Shown here one piece after another: positions 8,709 to 18,911 of a stretch of DNA of 64,000 bases. This DNA comes from an uncultured Collinsella sp. (GTDB taxonomy: Bacteria; Actinomycetota; Coriobacteriia; Coriobacteriales; Coriobacteriaceae). Both the position numbers and the translations under genes were made by a program. Every line of letters starts with the position of its first letter. The stretch's first letter is position 1. The stretch spans positions 99,676 to 163,675 of the forward strand of contig UQLC01000001.1 in assembly GCA_900541795.1 (NCBI GenBank), written 5' to 3'. The notes beneath the pieces are model-generated. The model worked only from the letters and a program-made list of their open reading frames with translations, was not told the DNA's origin and made no database searches.

Positions 8709-10091
8709 ATGGCTGACACCGTATCTAAGCACATTGACATGACCACCGGCTCGCTGTGGCGCAATATTCCCCTGTTCGCCTTCCCCGTGGCCGCCACGAG
8801 CATCTTGGAGCAGCTGTCGAACCTCATCGCCACGGTCATCATCGGTAATTTCTCGGGCGACCAGGGAACCCTCGCCATGGCGGCGGTCGGCTCCAATGTT
8901 CCGCTTACCAGTCTTATGCTCAACCTGTTTATTGGCATGTCGCTTGGCTCCAACGTGGTCATCGCCAACGCTATCGGCCGCAACGATCAGAACATGGTCA
9001 AACGCGCCGTCCATACTTCGATTTTAATGGCGCTCGTGGGCTTTGTCGTCATTGCGCTGGGCGAAATCTTTGCCGAGCCCATGCTCGCCGCGCTCAATGT
9101 TCCCGCCGAAACCATGCCGCTCGCTTCGCTCTACCTGCGCGTCTTTTTGCTCAGCATGCCCTCGATCTTGCTCTACAACTTTGAGGCCGCGATCTTCCGC
9201 TCCGTCGGCATCACCCGCATGCCGCTGCAGGCACTTGCCGTGTCCACCGTCCTCAACATTGGCCTGGATCTCATCTTTGTCCCCATACTCCACTGGGGCG
9301 TCGCGGGCGTCGCCATCGCCACCGCTATCGCCTACACTGTCAGCGCCGCCACGCTCTTTATCCGCCTGCTCAAGACCGACTCCGTCGTCCGCGTCACCCC
9401 GCGCGACCTGGCTATCGACCCCGTCGCCCTCAAGCGCATCGTCAAGATCGGCCTGCCCGCCGGCATCCAGAGCGCCGTCTTTGCCGTCGCCAACATCATC
9501 ATCCAGTCTGCTATCAACAGCCTGGGCACCGAGGTCATGGCGGCATCGAGCGCCGCTATGAGCTTGGAGTACGTATGCTACAACCTGCTCAACAGCTTTA
9601 GCCAGGCTTGCACCACCTTTGTAGGACAAAACCACGGTGCCCGCCAGATCGACCGCTGCACCAAAACGCTCAAGGTCTGCCTGGTCGAAGGCGGTATCGT
9701 TGCACTCACCACGATCATCGTTATTGTCGGCCTGGGACGCGAGATCTTGTCGCTGTTCAACAGCGATCCCAACATCGTCTCGATCGGCTATATCCGCGTG
9801 TGTTCGATCTTCCCGGCGTACGCCTTTAGCATGTTCTACGAAAACATGTCCGGCTACCTGCGCGGCTTTGGTATCTCGCTCACGCCCGCCCTCATCACCA
9901 TGATCTGCGTCTGCGGCATCCGCTTCTATTGGGTGTTCTGCGTGTTCCCGCACTTCCGCACCTTTGCGAACATCATGATGGTCTACCCCATCAGCCTGGG
10001 CACCACGGCGTTCTTTATGGTCGTGGCGGTACTACTTTGCCACCCGGCACGCACCTATCGCGCCACCCAAGCCAAAGCGACAGCCCGCTAA
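8709..10091 (+). CDS. MATE-family multidrug/cation antiporter
   Basis: A 460-residue membrane transporter of the MATE type, about 12 helices in two similar halves. The first begins GSLWRNIPLFAFPVAATSILEQL; the second starts near residue 240 with LKRIVKIGLPAGIQSAVFAVAN. It would export drugs or metabolites using Na+ or H+. The family pattern of a central loop before the repeat and FSQACTTFVGQNHGA is clear. Start ATG 8709 follows GAGATTGAGAGCAT. It is convergent with the LysR gene, leaving 27 bp between stops. Confidence 0.88.
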   Translation: MADTVSKHIDMTTGSLWRNIPLFAFPVAATSILEQLSNLIATVIIGNFSGDQGTLAMAAVGSNVPLTSLMLNLFIGMSLGSNVVIANAIGRNDQNMVKRAVHTSILMALVGFVVIALGEIFAEPMLAALNVPAETMPLASLYLRVFLLSMPSILLYNFEAAIFRSVGITRMPLQALAVSTVLNIGLDLIFVPILHWGVAGVAIATAIAYTVSAATLFIRLLKTDSVVRVTPRDLAIDPVALKRIVKIGLPAGIQSAVFAVANIIIQSAINSLGTEVMAASSAAMSLEYVCYNLLNSFSQACTTFVGQNHGARQIDRCTKTLKVCLVEGGIVALTTIIVIVGLGREILSLFNSDPNIVSIGYIRVCSIFPAYAFSMFYENMSGYLRGFGISLTPALITMICVCGIRFYWVFCVFPHFRTFANIMMVYPISLGTTAFFMVVAVLLCHPARTYRATQAKATAR

Positions 10092-10118
10092 ACACCGCAC
10101 TCAAAGCCACGCCAGTCA

Positions 10119-10985
10119 TTAATTGACAATATGCGAGCTCATATAGTCGATAAAGCGCCTCGTGGCGATGGGCATGGTATCCCAGCTGCGCCAGGCTGCC
10201 ACTACGTCACGCGAGGGAGCGTGCACGATGGGCCGCACGCGAATATCGGCTCGCATGCCCTCCACAGTACGACGGTAGAGCATGCTCACGCCTAGACCCT
10301 CCTCCACCATCGCCATGATGGTGTAGTCGTCGGTGACCTCGCTCGTCACGTGCGGCGACAAGCCATGTGTCGCAAATGCATCGAGCACCAGGCTCTGTTC
10401 GCCCTCATCCAGCAGCACAAAGGGCTCGGACGCCAGGTCGGCGAGCGTCACCTTTTCCTTTGCCGCCAGCGGATGCGCAGCCGGCAGCAGCGCCACCAAC
10501 TCGTCGTGATAGACCACACGCTTCTCGAGGCCTGCGGTAAACCCGCGCGCCGTAAAGCAAAAATCCACCACGCCGTCGTGCACCCACTGAGCGTTGCGCG
10601 TGTAATCGCCCTGCTTGAGGGTAAAGCGTACGCCCGGGTGCAGCGTACCAAAGTCGCGGATCACACGCGGCAGCACGGTACGGCTCACGTTGGTAAACGT
10701 CGCGATGCGAATATCGGTCGACGAAAGCCCCAGCAGCTCCTGGCGCTTGCCCTCGAGCTCGGCCTCGGCGGTCACAATCTGGCGCAGGTACGGCAGATAC
10801 TGCTTGCCATCGCGCGTAAGCGAAACGCCCTGCTTTCCGCGCTCGATAAGCGTGGTGCCCAGCTCGCGCTCGAGCGCCTTGACGGCCTGGCTCACCGCAC
10901 TTTGCGTATAGCCCAACTCGTCCGCCGCGCCCTTAAGACTGCCGCGATCGACCACCATACAAACAATCTGATACCGCGATGCCAT
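10119..10985 (-). CDS. LysR-family transcriptional regulator
   Basis: A 288-residue LTTR. The N-terminal winged helix-turn-helix is GSLKGAADELGYTQSAVSQAVKALERELG (residues about 15-43), followed by the coiled linker helix and a periplasmic-binding-type effector domain (IRIATFTNVSRTVLPRVIRDF to LGVSMLYRRTVEGM). It is divergent from a DMT exporter gene across a 158-bp gap containing AT-rich palindromic halves (ATGACATTAGCATT), the usual LysR arrangement for controlling the neighbour and itself. The effector is unknown. Confidence 0.85.
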   Translation of the reverse strand: MASRYQIVCMVVDRGSLKGAADELGYTQSAVSQAVKALERELGTTLIERGKQGVSLTRDGKQYLPYLRQIVTAEAELEGKRQELLGLSSTDIRIATFTNVSRTVLPRVIRDFGTLHPGVRFTLKQGDYTRNAQWVHDGVVDFCFTARGFTAGLEKRVVYHDELVALLPAAHPLAAKEKVTLADLASEPFVLLDEGEQSLVLDAFATHGLSPHVTSEVTDDYTIMAMVEEGLGVSMLYRRTVEGMRADIRVRPIVHAPSRDVVAAWRSWDTMPIATRRFIDYMSSHIVN

Positions 10986-11143
10986 CGTGCCTCCACATCA
11001 ATGCAGCCGTAAAACGTTTTGCCAGCGCTTTTCCTAATGACATTAGCATTTCTTAATCATACTGAAGATACATTCGCTTTACTACATCCACATCTGGGAG
11101 CAGAATCCTTTTTACGAAACCGTTCTGTAACAAAAGGAGTCCC

Positions 11144-12046
11144 ATGGATCGCAAAAAAGCAATCGCGCTCTCATTTTCCGTTCCCGTCGCATGGGGCTTT
11201 TCGTACCCCCTCATGAAGATTGGCATGGACAGTATGAACGCCACGAGCATCGTTGCGCTGCGCTGCATCATCGCCTTTGTGGCTTGCCTGCTGCTCTTCC
11301 ACAAGCGCGCTTTCCGCATCAACCGCGACCTTATGGTCCGCGCTGCCATCATCGGCGCCATTATGGCAACCGAACTCACCTGCATGTGCCTGGTCTCCAG
11401 CCTCACCTCCGCCTCCACCGCCGGCTTTTTGCAGAGCCTGACGGTCGTGATCGTGCCGTTTGCCAACGCCGCCCTGCTGCGTCGTGCCCCCGAGCGCAAA
11501 GTGCTCGTCGGCACCGCCATCGTCACCTGCGGTATGTTGCTGCTCTCGGGCGCCGACTTCACCAGCCTGAACCCGGGCGCGCTCATCATGCTGCTCTCCG
11601 CTTTTGTCTATGCCGGCCATATCATTGTGGCGAAGCGCTTTGTCGAAGATGTCGACCCGCTGGCCCTGGGCGTTTGGCAGCTGGGCTTCGGCGGCTTATT
11701 CTCGGGTATCGCCGCATTCACCTTTGGCGGTTTCACGCTTCCCGGCACGCCGAGCGAGATTGTCGTTGTCGTCGCGCTCGCACTCATCTGCTCTGCCTAT
11801 GGCTTTATCACCCAAACGCTCGTGCAGCCCCACGTGCCTGCCGAGACCACCGGCTTCGCTTTCTCGCTCGAGCCGGTCTGCTCTGCCGTCTTTTCGTTCT
11901 TCCTGGTCGGCGAGGTCCTGAGCCCCATCGCCTTCTTTGGCGCCGCCCTCATCCTCACCGGCGTCATGGTGGCAACCGTCGAACTTCCGCGCCTTCGCGC
12001 ACATGGACAGGCTCGTATGGCAGGAGCGCCCGAGCGCGTCTCGTAG
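11144..12046 (+). CDS. DMT (EamA) family exporter
   Basis: A 300-residue membrane protein of about ten helices in two EamA repeats: the first from AIALSFSVPVAWGFSYPLMKIG, the second from ALIMLLSAFVYAGHIIVAKRF. The final helix LSPIAFFGAALILTGVMVATV is typical. EamA proteins export amino acids, nucleobases or similar metabolites. Start ATG 11144 follows AAAAGGAGTCCC. It is divergent from the LysR gene, its probable regulator. Confidence 0.85.
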   Translation: MDRKKAIALSFSVPVAWGFSYPLMKIGMDSMNATSIVALRCIIAFVACLLLFHKRAFRINRDLMVRAAIIGAIMATELTCMCLVSSLTSASTAGFLQSLTVVIVPFANAALLRRAPERKVLVGTAIVTCGMLLLSGADFTSLNPGALIMLLSAFVYAGHIIVAKRFVEDVDPLALGVWQLGFGGLFSGIAAFTFGGFTLPGTPSEIVVVVALALICSAYGFITQTLVQPHVPAETTGFAFSLEPVCSAVFSFFLVGEVLSPIAFFGAALILTGVMVATVELPRLRAHGQARMAGAPERVS

Positions 12047-12134
12047 ACCCCGCTCTTCATACAGCCGTGGCATAAAGGCAACCGGTGCGCCTTTACAATA
12101 GATGCCAACAGAGCATCTTCCATAAAGGAGCCCC

Positions 12135-12860
12135 ATGGACACCGCAACTCGCGACCGCAACATAGCAACTTGGTTGGGCGATGCGCCGCAGCCGGTACGT
12201 GACACCACGAACCAGCTGCTCGAGCGCATCGCCCTTTTGCGTACCGAGCAGACCATCTACCCGGCACAAGACGACATTCTCAATGCCCTCGCCTACACGC
12301 CAGCCGACCAGGTCAAGGTTGTCATCTTAGGTCAAGACCCCTATCACGGACCCAACCAGGCAATGGGGCTGTCGTTCTCGGTCCCCGCGACGCAAACCAA
12401 GTTGCCGCCGAGCCTGCGCAACATCTATAAGGAGCTCAAAGCCGATCTGGATTGCCCCATTCCCGCCACGGGAGACCTAACCCCATGGGCACGGCAGGGC
12501 GTCCTGCTCCTCAACACTACGCTCACCGTGCGCGAGCATGCCGCCAACTCGCACGCCAAACTGGGCTGGAGCACGCTCACCGATTACGTTATCGAACGCT
12601 GCTGCCAGCTGCCCCAGCCGGTCGTCTTTTTGGCATGGGGTCGCTTTGCCCAGCAGATGGTCAAAGGCAAGCTCGTCGCAACTGGTGCGGGCAAGGCAAC
12701 CGGCAAGTTCTGCCTGGCATCCACGCACCCCTCGCCGCTTTCGGCCAACCGTGCCACGGCAGAACTCCCCGCCTTTATGGGGTCGCGCCCCTTCTCGGCA
12801 GCCAATCGGCTACTCGAACAGCACGGCTCGACCCCCGTCAACTGGACTTGCATCGGCTAA
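12135..12860 (+). CDS. ung: Uracil-DNA glycosylase
   Basis: A 241-residue family-1 UDG that removes uracil from DNA at the start of base excision repair. It has the catalytic water-activating loop GQDPYHGPNQAMGLSFSV with its Asp, the uracil pocket segment LLLNTTLTV, and the DNA-intercalation loop HPSPLSANR with the catalytic His. Length matches the family (about 225-240). Start ATG 12135 follows AAAGGAGCCCC. A terminator shared with the convergent SDR gene follows. Confidence 0.95.
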   Translation: MDTATRDRNIATWLGDAPQPVRDTTNQLLERIALLRTEQTIYPAQDDILNALAYTPADQVKVVILGQDPYHGPNQAMGLSFSVPATQTKLPPSLRNIYKELKADLDCPIPATGDLTPWARQGVLLLNTTLTVREHAANSHAKLGWSTLTDYVIERCCQLPQPVVFLAWGRFAQQMVKGKLVATGAGKATGKFCLASTHPSPLSANRATAELPAFMGSRPFSAANRLLEQHGSTPVNWTCIG

Positions 12861-12875
12861 AAATCGATACATCAA

Positions 12876-12909
12876 AAACGCGCCCGACGGCTTTCCATCG
12901 GGCGCGTTT
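12876..12909. terminator. Bidirectional terminator between ung and SDR gene
   Basis: Arms AAACGCGCCCGA and TCGGGCGCGTTT flanking CGGCTTTCCA. It lies in the 50-bp convergent gap, with A-run before and T-run after. Confidence 0.85.
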
Positions 12910-12910
12910 C

Positions 12911-13591
12911 CTATTCGGGCCAAATAAATTGTGTGCGGCCGGCCTCGCCGCCATCGATCAGCAGGCTCTGCCCGGTCATAAACCGGTTGGTCACGCCCAC
13001 GAAGTAGATCCACTCGGCGATCTCTTGGGCGGTGGCCCAGCGCTTAAGCGGCGTGAGTTCCATAATCTGGTTCCACAGGTGTTCGTCTTCCATCACGCAA
13101 CGGTTGAGCGGCGTGATAACGCCGCCCGGGTCCACACTGTTGGCGATGGCCTGCGGTGCCAGGCGGTTTGCAAGGTTCTTGGTGTAGGCGATAACGCCGC
13201 CCTTGCTGGCAGCATAGGCGGGAAACTCCGATCCCGTATGCCCGCTCGCCGACCCCACATTGACCACGGATTTGATAGCCGGTGCCGGCTTGGCGGCAAG
13301 CCCCTCCCCCACAAAGGCGTAGCGTTCGGTCACGTTGATGGTGCCACACAGGTTGGCGGCGATGTCGTCAGCCGAATCCTGCGTACCGGCAACGTTCACG
13401 ATTACTTGAGGCTCAAGGTCACCTGGAAACGAGTCGGGCTCGCGGACATCAACGATAAGATGGCGGTAGCGCTCGTGTTCGATCGCCGCCGGCAGCAGAT
13501 CAAAGCCCACGACCTCGTGGCCCTCGTCCAAAAAGCGCTGCACGCACGCGGCTCCGATACCGCCCGAAGCGCCCGTGATCAAAACCCGCAT
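12911..13591 (-). CDS. Short-chain dehydrogenase/reductase
   Basis: A 226-residue classical SDR. The N-terminal cofactor loop ITGASGGIGAACVQ is at about 4-17; VNVAGTQD stands for the NAG motif. The catalytic Ser is in NVGSASGHTG and the catalytic YxxxK is YAASK; the C-terminus carries SVDPGGVITPL and MTGQSLLIDGG. It should be an NAD(P)H-dependent oxidoreductase of the 3-hydroxyacyl or sterol type; substrate is unknown. It lies 9 bp downstream of the transporter gene and probably shares its transcript. Confidence 0.85.
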   Translation of the reverse strand: MRVLITGASGGIGAACVQRFLDEGHEVVGFDLLPAAIEHERYRHLIVDVREPDSFPGDLEPQVIVNVAGTQDSADDIAANLCGTINVTERYAFVGEGLAAKPAPAIKSVVNVGSASGHTGSEFPAYAASKGGVIAYTKNLANRLAPQAIANSVDPGGVITPLNRCVMEDEHLWNQIMELTPLKRWATAQEIAEWIYFVGVTNRFMTGQSLLIDGGEAGRTQFIWPE

Positions 13592-13600
13592 ACTTGCTCC

Positions 13601-14323
13601 TTAGGCGGTTGCGTGGCGCTCGAGGTACTCGGCGCCCACATTCTCGCGCTCCCAGCCGCGCACGACCTTGTAGCCCACGGGGCTCAGGAAGACCTCGCAC
13701 AGCAGCTCGGCGACAGCGCCGGTCAGCGAACACATAAGGACCTGCACCCAGGTCCAACCAAAGAACATGTGGCTCACCACAATGGCAAAGACCAGGTTGT
13801 CGATAAACTGGCCAACACCCGTGGATACATAGGAGCGGAAGGCAAAGCTCGCAAAGTTATTCTTTTTGAGCATACGACCGAGCGACTGGTTGAGCGTGGA
13901 GTTAACCACGGCAGAAACGAGCATGGCAAGCGAAGAGCCAAGCACCACGTACCAGGTGCCGCCGATGGTGGCGTTAAGGGCATTGTTGACCTCGATCATG
14001 CCGGTGTCGTAGTAGGCGCCCCACATACCGGGCGTGAGCGAGCATGCCCAAAAGCACAGGCTCACGGCCAGGTTGACCAGCAGCGCAAGGATAGAGATTT
14101 TGATGGATGCCTTGGCGCCAAAGCGCTTGCAGATCATGTCCTGGCACAAAAACGAAACCCAGCTCACCACAAAGCCACAGTCGAGCGCCAGATACGGCAG
14201 GCTGATGAGCTCTTTGTTGGCCAGCAGGTTCATCATGATGACACTCACGAAAAACAGCGAAACCGTTGCCGCGGGAATGCTCCGCAACAGGACCTTGTAG
14301 TCCTCCATGACCTTCTTGATCAT
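13601..14323 (-). CDS. Queuosine precursor transporter, YhhQ/VUT family
   Basis: A 240-residue membrane protein of about six helices. The first helix ATVSLFFVSVIMMNLLANK is followed by a conserved-type DCGFVVSWVSFLCQDMICKRFG, and the end is IDNLVFAIVVSHMFFGWTWVQVLMCSLTGAVAELLCEVF. This is the vitamin-uptake/YhhQ family, known to import queuine or preQ0/preQ1. A candidate preQ1-I riboswitch overlaps the leader and ribosome binding site (AAAGGAG), supporting that role. An SDR gene follows at 9 bp. Confidence 0.82.
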   Translation of the reverse strand: MIKKVMEDYKVLLRSIPAATVSLFFVSVIMMNLLANKELISLPYLALDCGFVVSWVSFLCQDMICKRFGAKASIKISILALLVNLAVSLCFWACSLTPGMWGAYYDTGMIEVNNALNATIGGTWYVVLGSSLAMLVSAVVNSTLNQSLGRMLKKNNFASFAFRSYVSTGVGQFIDNLVFAIVVSHMFFGWTWVQVLMCSLTGAVAELLCEVFLSPVGYKVVRGWERENVGAEYLERHATA

Positions 14324-14327
14324 TATG

Positions 14328-14379
14328 TACTCCTTTGGTTTTAGGTATAACGAGCAGGATATCGGACCCGAACTGCTCG
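14328..14379 (-). promoter_or_regulatory. Candidate preQ1-I riboswitch
   Basis: Minus strand: a 7-bp stem (CGAGCAG/CTGCTCG) encloses loop TTCGGGTCCGATATC. An A-rich tail TAAAACCAAAGGAG then runs into the Shine-Dalgarno. The class-I pattern of UUC at loop start, and loop GGT able to pair with tail ACC as an H-type pseudoknot, is met, just before a queuosine-precursor transporter. Confidence 0.6.
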
Positions 14380-14442
14380 GACGCCCCGGTCTTGAGACGA
14401 CGGTGGGTATGATAGCCGCTCACACGGCATCAGGCAAGCAAA

Positions 14443-14474
14443 CGGCGCGGCAGCCCCGCAGGGCCACCGCGCCG
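14443..14474 (-). terminator. Terminator of prfC
   Basis: On the minus strand CGGCGCGG and CCGCGCCG arms close a GC-rich hairpin followed by TTTGCTTG, a few bases after the prfC stop. Confidence 0.65.
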
Positions 14475-14479
14475 ATGCG

Positions 14480-16093
<1,614 letters not shown>

Positions 16094-16236
16094 GCGGATC
16101 CTTTCTTGCATTGAGTGCATTACGTCGTTGTAACCGCACTATTGTAGCCGCGAAATCCCGCTCTAGGGCACCTATCAGGACAAATTCATCAGTCAGAACG
16201 TGAACGGCTAGTTATCGAAAGTATTCTGCAGCAGAC

Positions 16237-16534
16237 TGTCTCAATCTGTAACAAGCAGAGCTTATTTGGCCCCCCATCTGTTACAGATTGAGACAAACAA
16301 ACTTGCCCACCGACACAATCTCAATCTGTAACATCTGGCCGCCCAAATTGGGTCTAGCTGTTACAAATCGAGATAAACGGAAAAGCAGGCAGCCAATGTC
16401 TCGTTCTGTAACATCTAGCCGCGCAAATCGACTCTTACTGTTACAGATTGAGACAAATAGGCAGGCGGGAAAATAACATCTCAATCTGTAACAGCTGGCG
16501 ACCAAAAACGGATCCAGATGTTACAGATTGAGAT
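16237..16534. repeat. Eight 15-bp repeats, alternating orientation, exact 40-bp spacing
   Basis: The word TCTCAATCTGTAACA starts at 16239, 16319, 16399 (two changes, TCTCGTT) and 16479. Its reverse complement TGTTACAGATTGAGA starts at 16279, 16359 (two changes), 16439 and 16519. Every step is 40 bp, so 15-bp repeats alternate with 25-bp spacers. The first pair extends to 17-bp arms. Spacers of like position are only loosely similar (for example TCTGGCCGCCCAAA and TCTAGCCGCGCAAA). As RNA each pair would form a hairpin; as DNA it is a phased binding-site array. It lies in a 566-bp gap between divergent prfC and the GntR gene. No coding frame in it is convincing. Confidence 0.95.
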
Positions 16535-16597
16535 TGTTTTGGAGCAAGCGCGGCGCCGATGGTCTATTCCACATTTAGCTCTTGCATAACTGTGCAT

Positions 16598-16635
16598 AGT
16601 GTATATATACTGTGCTTACTGGTTATATACACGTG
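16598..16635 (+). promoter_or_regulatory. Probable promoter/operator of the GntR-ABC operon
   Basis: AGTGTATATATACTGT (16598-16613) is a near-palindrome, with a second TTATATACACGTG at 16623-16635. TATAC/GTATA palindromes upstream of YtrA-type GntR genes are common autoregulatory sites; the assignment is inferred. Confidence 0.5.
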
Positions 16636-16659
16636 TAGCCCAACAGCTAAGGAGCCGCT

Positions 16660-17040
16660 GTGGACATCATCCTATCCAATTCGAGCGATAAGCCCATCTA
16701 CGAGCAGATAACCTCGCAGGTCAAAGCTCAGATCTTATCGGGCACGCTCGCTGCGGGAGCCAAACTCCCCAGCATCCGTGCACTCGCGAGCGACCTGGGC
16801 GTGAGCGTCATCACCACCAAGCGCGCCTACGCCGACCTAGAGCAACTCGGGTTTATCTGCACCGTGCAGGGCAAGGGCTGCTTTGTCGCCGAGGGCAACC
16901 AGGAACTCTTGCGCGAAAACCAGCTCTGCCATATCGAAGAGCTACTTGCGAAAGCGGCGAGCCAAGCCGAAACCCTGGGCGTCACGCGCGACAAACTGCA
17001 CGAGATGCTCGACCTGGTAGCCCCCGAAACCATGCAGTAG
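16660..17040 (+). CDS. GntR-family regulator, YtrA type
   Basis: A 126-residue regulator: winged helix-turn-helix KPIYEQITSQVKAQILSG to GVSVITTKRAYADLEQLG (residues 11-66), then a short helical tail (ENQLCHIEELLAKAASQAE) in place of an effector domain. That is the YtrA subgroup, which usually represses its own ABC transporter operon. The start is GTG 16660 behind AAGGAGCCGCT. The ABC genes follow at 23 bp and then with a 4-base overlap. Confidence 0.88.
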   Translation: MDIILSNSSDKPIYEQITSQVKAQILSGTLAAGAKLPSIRALASDLGVSVITTKRAYADLEQLGFICTVQGKGCFVAEGNQELLRENQLCHIEELLAKAASQAETLGVTRDKLHEMLDLVAPETMQ

Positions 17041-17063
17041 CTATCTGAAAGAAAGGCTATACC

Positions 17064-17945
17064 ATGCAAAACCTTTTAGAACTCAAAGGCATCTCACGCC
17101 GTGTGAGCGACCGCTTTTCACTACGCGACGTCACGCTCGCTGTGGAGCCCGGCCAGATCGTTGGCTTTGTAGGCGCAAACGGCGCCGGCAAGACAACGAC
17201 CATTCGCGCCGCGCTCGGGCTTATAAAGCTCGATGCCGGCGAGGTGCACCTGTTTGGGCAGCGCTGTGGCGCCGACGCGCCCGATGAATCGCAACGCCAT
17301 CTACGCTCCCGCGTCGGTCTTGTCCTGGACACGTGCCCCTTCCCCTCCACGCTCAGGGTGGGCCAGATCGAGTCGCTCGTAGGCCCGACGTACCCCACAT
17401 GGGACCGCGAAACGTTCGCCGGATTCATCAACCGATTTGGCCTCGATCCCAAGACAAAGGTCAAGGACCTCTCCCGCGGCATGGGCATGAAACTGCAGCT
17501 TGCCTGTGCACTCAGCCACAATGCCAAGCTGCTCGTTTTGGACGAAGCCACCGCGGGCCTCGATCCCATGGCACGCGAGGAGCTGCTCGATGAGCTGCTT
17601 GCCTTTGTCGCCGACGGCCAGCACAGCGTGCTGCTCTCGAGCCACATTACGTCCGACCTCGATCGTGCCGCCGACCGCATCATCTGCATCGATAACGGTT
17701 CGATTGTGTTTGATCTGCCGCGCGAGGACATTACCGACCGCGCCGGCATCGCCCACTGCACCCAAGCACAGGCCGCCGAGCTTATGGCTTGCGTCGAAGG
17801 TGCCCGTGCCGCCCACCACGCCTATAGCGTGGACGTGCTCGTGCCCAACCGTCGCGAAACGCTCGAGGCCTTCCCCGAGATTCCCTGCGATCGGGCAACC
17901 ATTGACGACTATCTGCGCCTCATGCTGAAAGGGGCTTCGAAATGA
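17064..17945 (+). CDS. ABC transporter ATP-binding protein
   Basis: A 293-residue ABC ATPase. Walker A GANGAGKTTT lies near residue 40, the Q-loop/linker region carries RVGLVLDTCPFP, the signature is degenerate (DLSRGMGMKLQLACAL), Walker B is LLVLDEATAGLDP and the switch His is in VLLSSHITSDLD. The C-terminal ~80 residues resemble the regulatory extension of YtrB/CcmA-type exporters. The partner permease overlaps by ATGA, and a YtrA regulator precedes it, so the set probably exports a toxic or cell-envelope-active compound. Confidence 0.88.
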   Translation: MQNLLELKGISRRVSDRFSLRDVTLAVEPGQIVGFVGANGAGKTTTIRAALGLIKLDAGEVHLFGQRCGADAPDESQRHLRSRVGLVLDTCPFPSTLRVGQIESLVGPTYPTWDRETFAGFINRFGLDPKTKVKDLSRGMGMKLQLACALSHNAKLLVLDEATAGLDPMAREELLDELLAFVADGQHSVLLSSHITSDLDRAADRIICIDNGSIVFDLPREDITDRAGIAHCTQAQAAELMACVEGARAAHHAYSVDVLVPNRRETLEAFPEIPCDRATIDDYLRLMLKGASK

Positions 17946-18640
17946 AACGCGCCTTTATGTCCGAGCTCGCTATCGTTCGCACGCTCGTCCCGAGCATCGC
18001 GGGCGTCGGCCTGTTCATATTCGTCGTGCTGACCCTTGCCAACGCATCGGACGGCGATTCCGGCATGAGCGCTGGCGCCTGCGCGGTCAGTGCCATGTCA
18101 CCCATCATGGTCATGAGCTCGCTGGCCGGCTTCGACAATCAAAACGGTTGGGAGCGCTATCGCGCAACGCTGTCTCTCTCGCGTAAAGACATCATCTGCG
18201 CACGCTACCTGAGCATCATTGTCTTCTCGGCTGTCACGGCGTGCGCCGCCGCGCTTCTGAGCATCGTCTCCTTCCCGCTCTTCAACAGCGCGGGTATCCC
18301 GTTGACGGGACAGATTGTCTTTGAGATTGCAATAGCCTCAGCAGCATCAATGCTCATCTCCCTCATGATGGTGTTTTTGGCGCAGCCGCTGTTCTTTCGC
18401 TTTGGACACATGGAAGCGCTGCGCCTATCCGTTGGTCTGTTTGCCATGCTCGGATGCCTTGCCATGGCCACGCTGAGCTCCTCCAACCCCATCAGCAACT
18501 GGCTCATGTCGATTGCCGGAGCGAATCCCGATCCCGCCGTTCTGGGCTGTCTGTGTGCAGGCATCGCCGCACTTACCCTCGCGCTATGTGCAATCAGCTG
18601 CGCAGTCAGCACCAAGGTCTATCGGGCACGCGACCTGTAA
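17942..18640 (+). CDS. ABC-2 type transporter permease
   Basis: A 232-residue membrane protein with about six helices, including VGLFIFVVLTLANASDGDSG, IVFSAVTACAAALLSIVSF and AALTLALCAISCAVS. A cytoplasmic segment FDNQNGWERYRATLSLSRKDIICARYLS matches the conserved 'WERY..tLPlsR' element of ABC-2 permeases. It overlaps the ATPase gene by 4 bases (ATGA), indicating coupled translation, and completes the GntR-ATPase-permease operon. Substrate unknown. Confidence 0.85.
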   Translation: MKRAFMSELAIVRTLVPSIAGVGLFIFVVLTLANASDGDSGMSAGACAVSAMSPIMVMSSLAGFDNQNGWERYRATLSLSRKDIICARYLSIIVFSAVTACAAALLSIVSFPLFNSAGIPLTGQIVFEIAIASAASMLISLMMVFLAQPLFFRFGHMEALRLSVGLFAMLGCLAMATLSSSNPISNWLMSIAGANPDPAVLGCLCAGIAALTLALCAISCAVSTKVYRARDL

Positions 18641-18911
18641 TCGACAGCCAAAGGGCTTGGGCTGCACGCCACCTCATTTACTAGATAAGACGAAGCAACA
18701 ACAACGCCGCCGCCCTTCGAAGCATGCCGTTTAGATCTTGGAAACCAAAGAGAAGTCGACAGCATATCGACAATTCGAGCCTTCACCAAATGGCTCCCCG
18801 GAACATAACCCCCGTCTCGCCGCGGCCATATCAAACCTTCATGGTGGGGCGGTATCCTCATGTCCATAAAACTCGCAGGATAAACCCATTATCCAAGGAG
18901 GCACCGCACCC

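Noticed and set aside
12452..14344. Plus-strand open frame of 630 codons
   Set aside because: It runs through ung in another frame and antisense to the SDR and transporter genes, and has no domain.
16281..16505. Minus-strand open frame of 74 codons inside the repeat array
   Set aside because: It follows the repeat periodicity, has no ribosome binding site and no family resemblance; array structure explains it.
16237..16534. CRISPR array
   Set aside because: Repeats alternate in orientation, are only 15 bp, same-position spacers resemble each other, and no cas gene is in the window.
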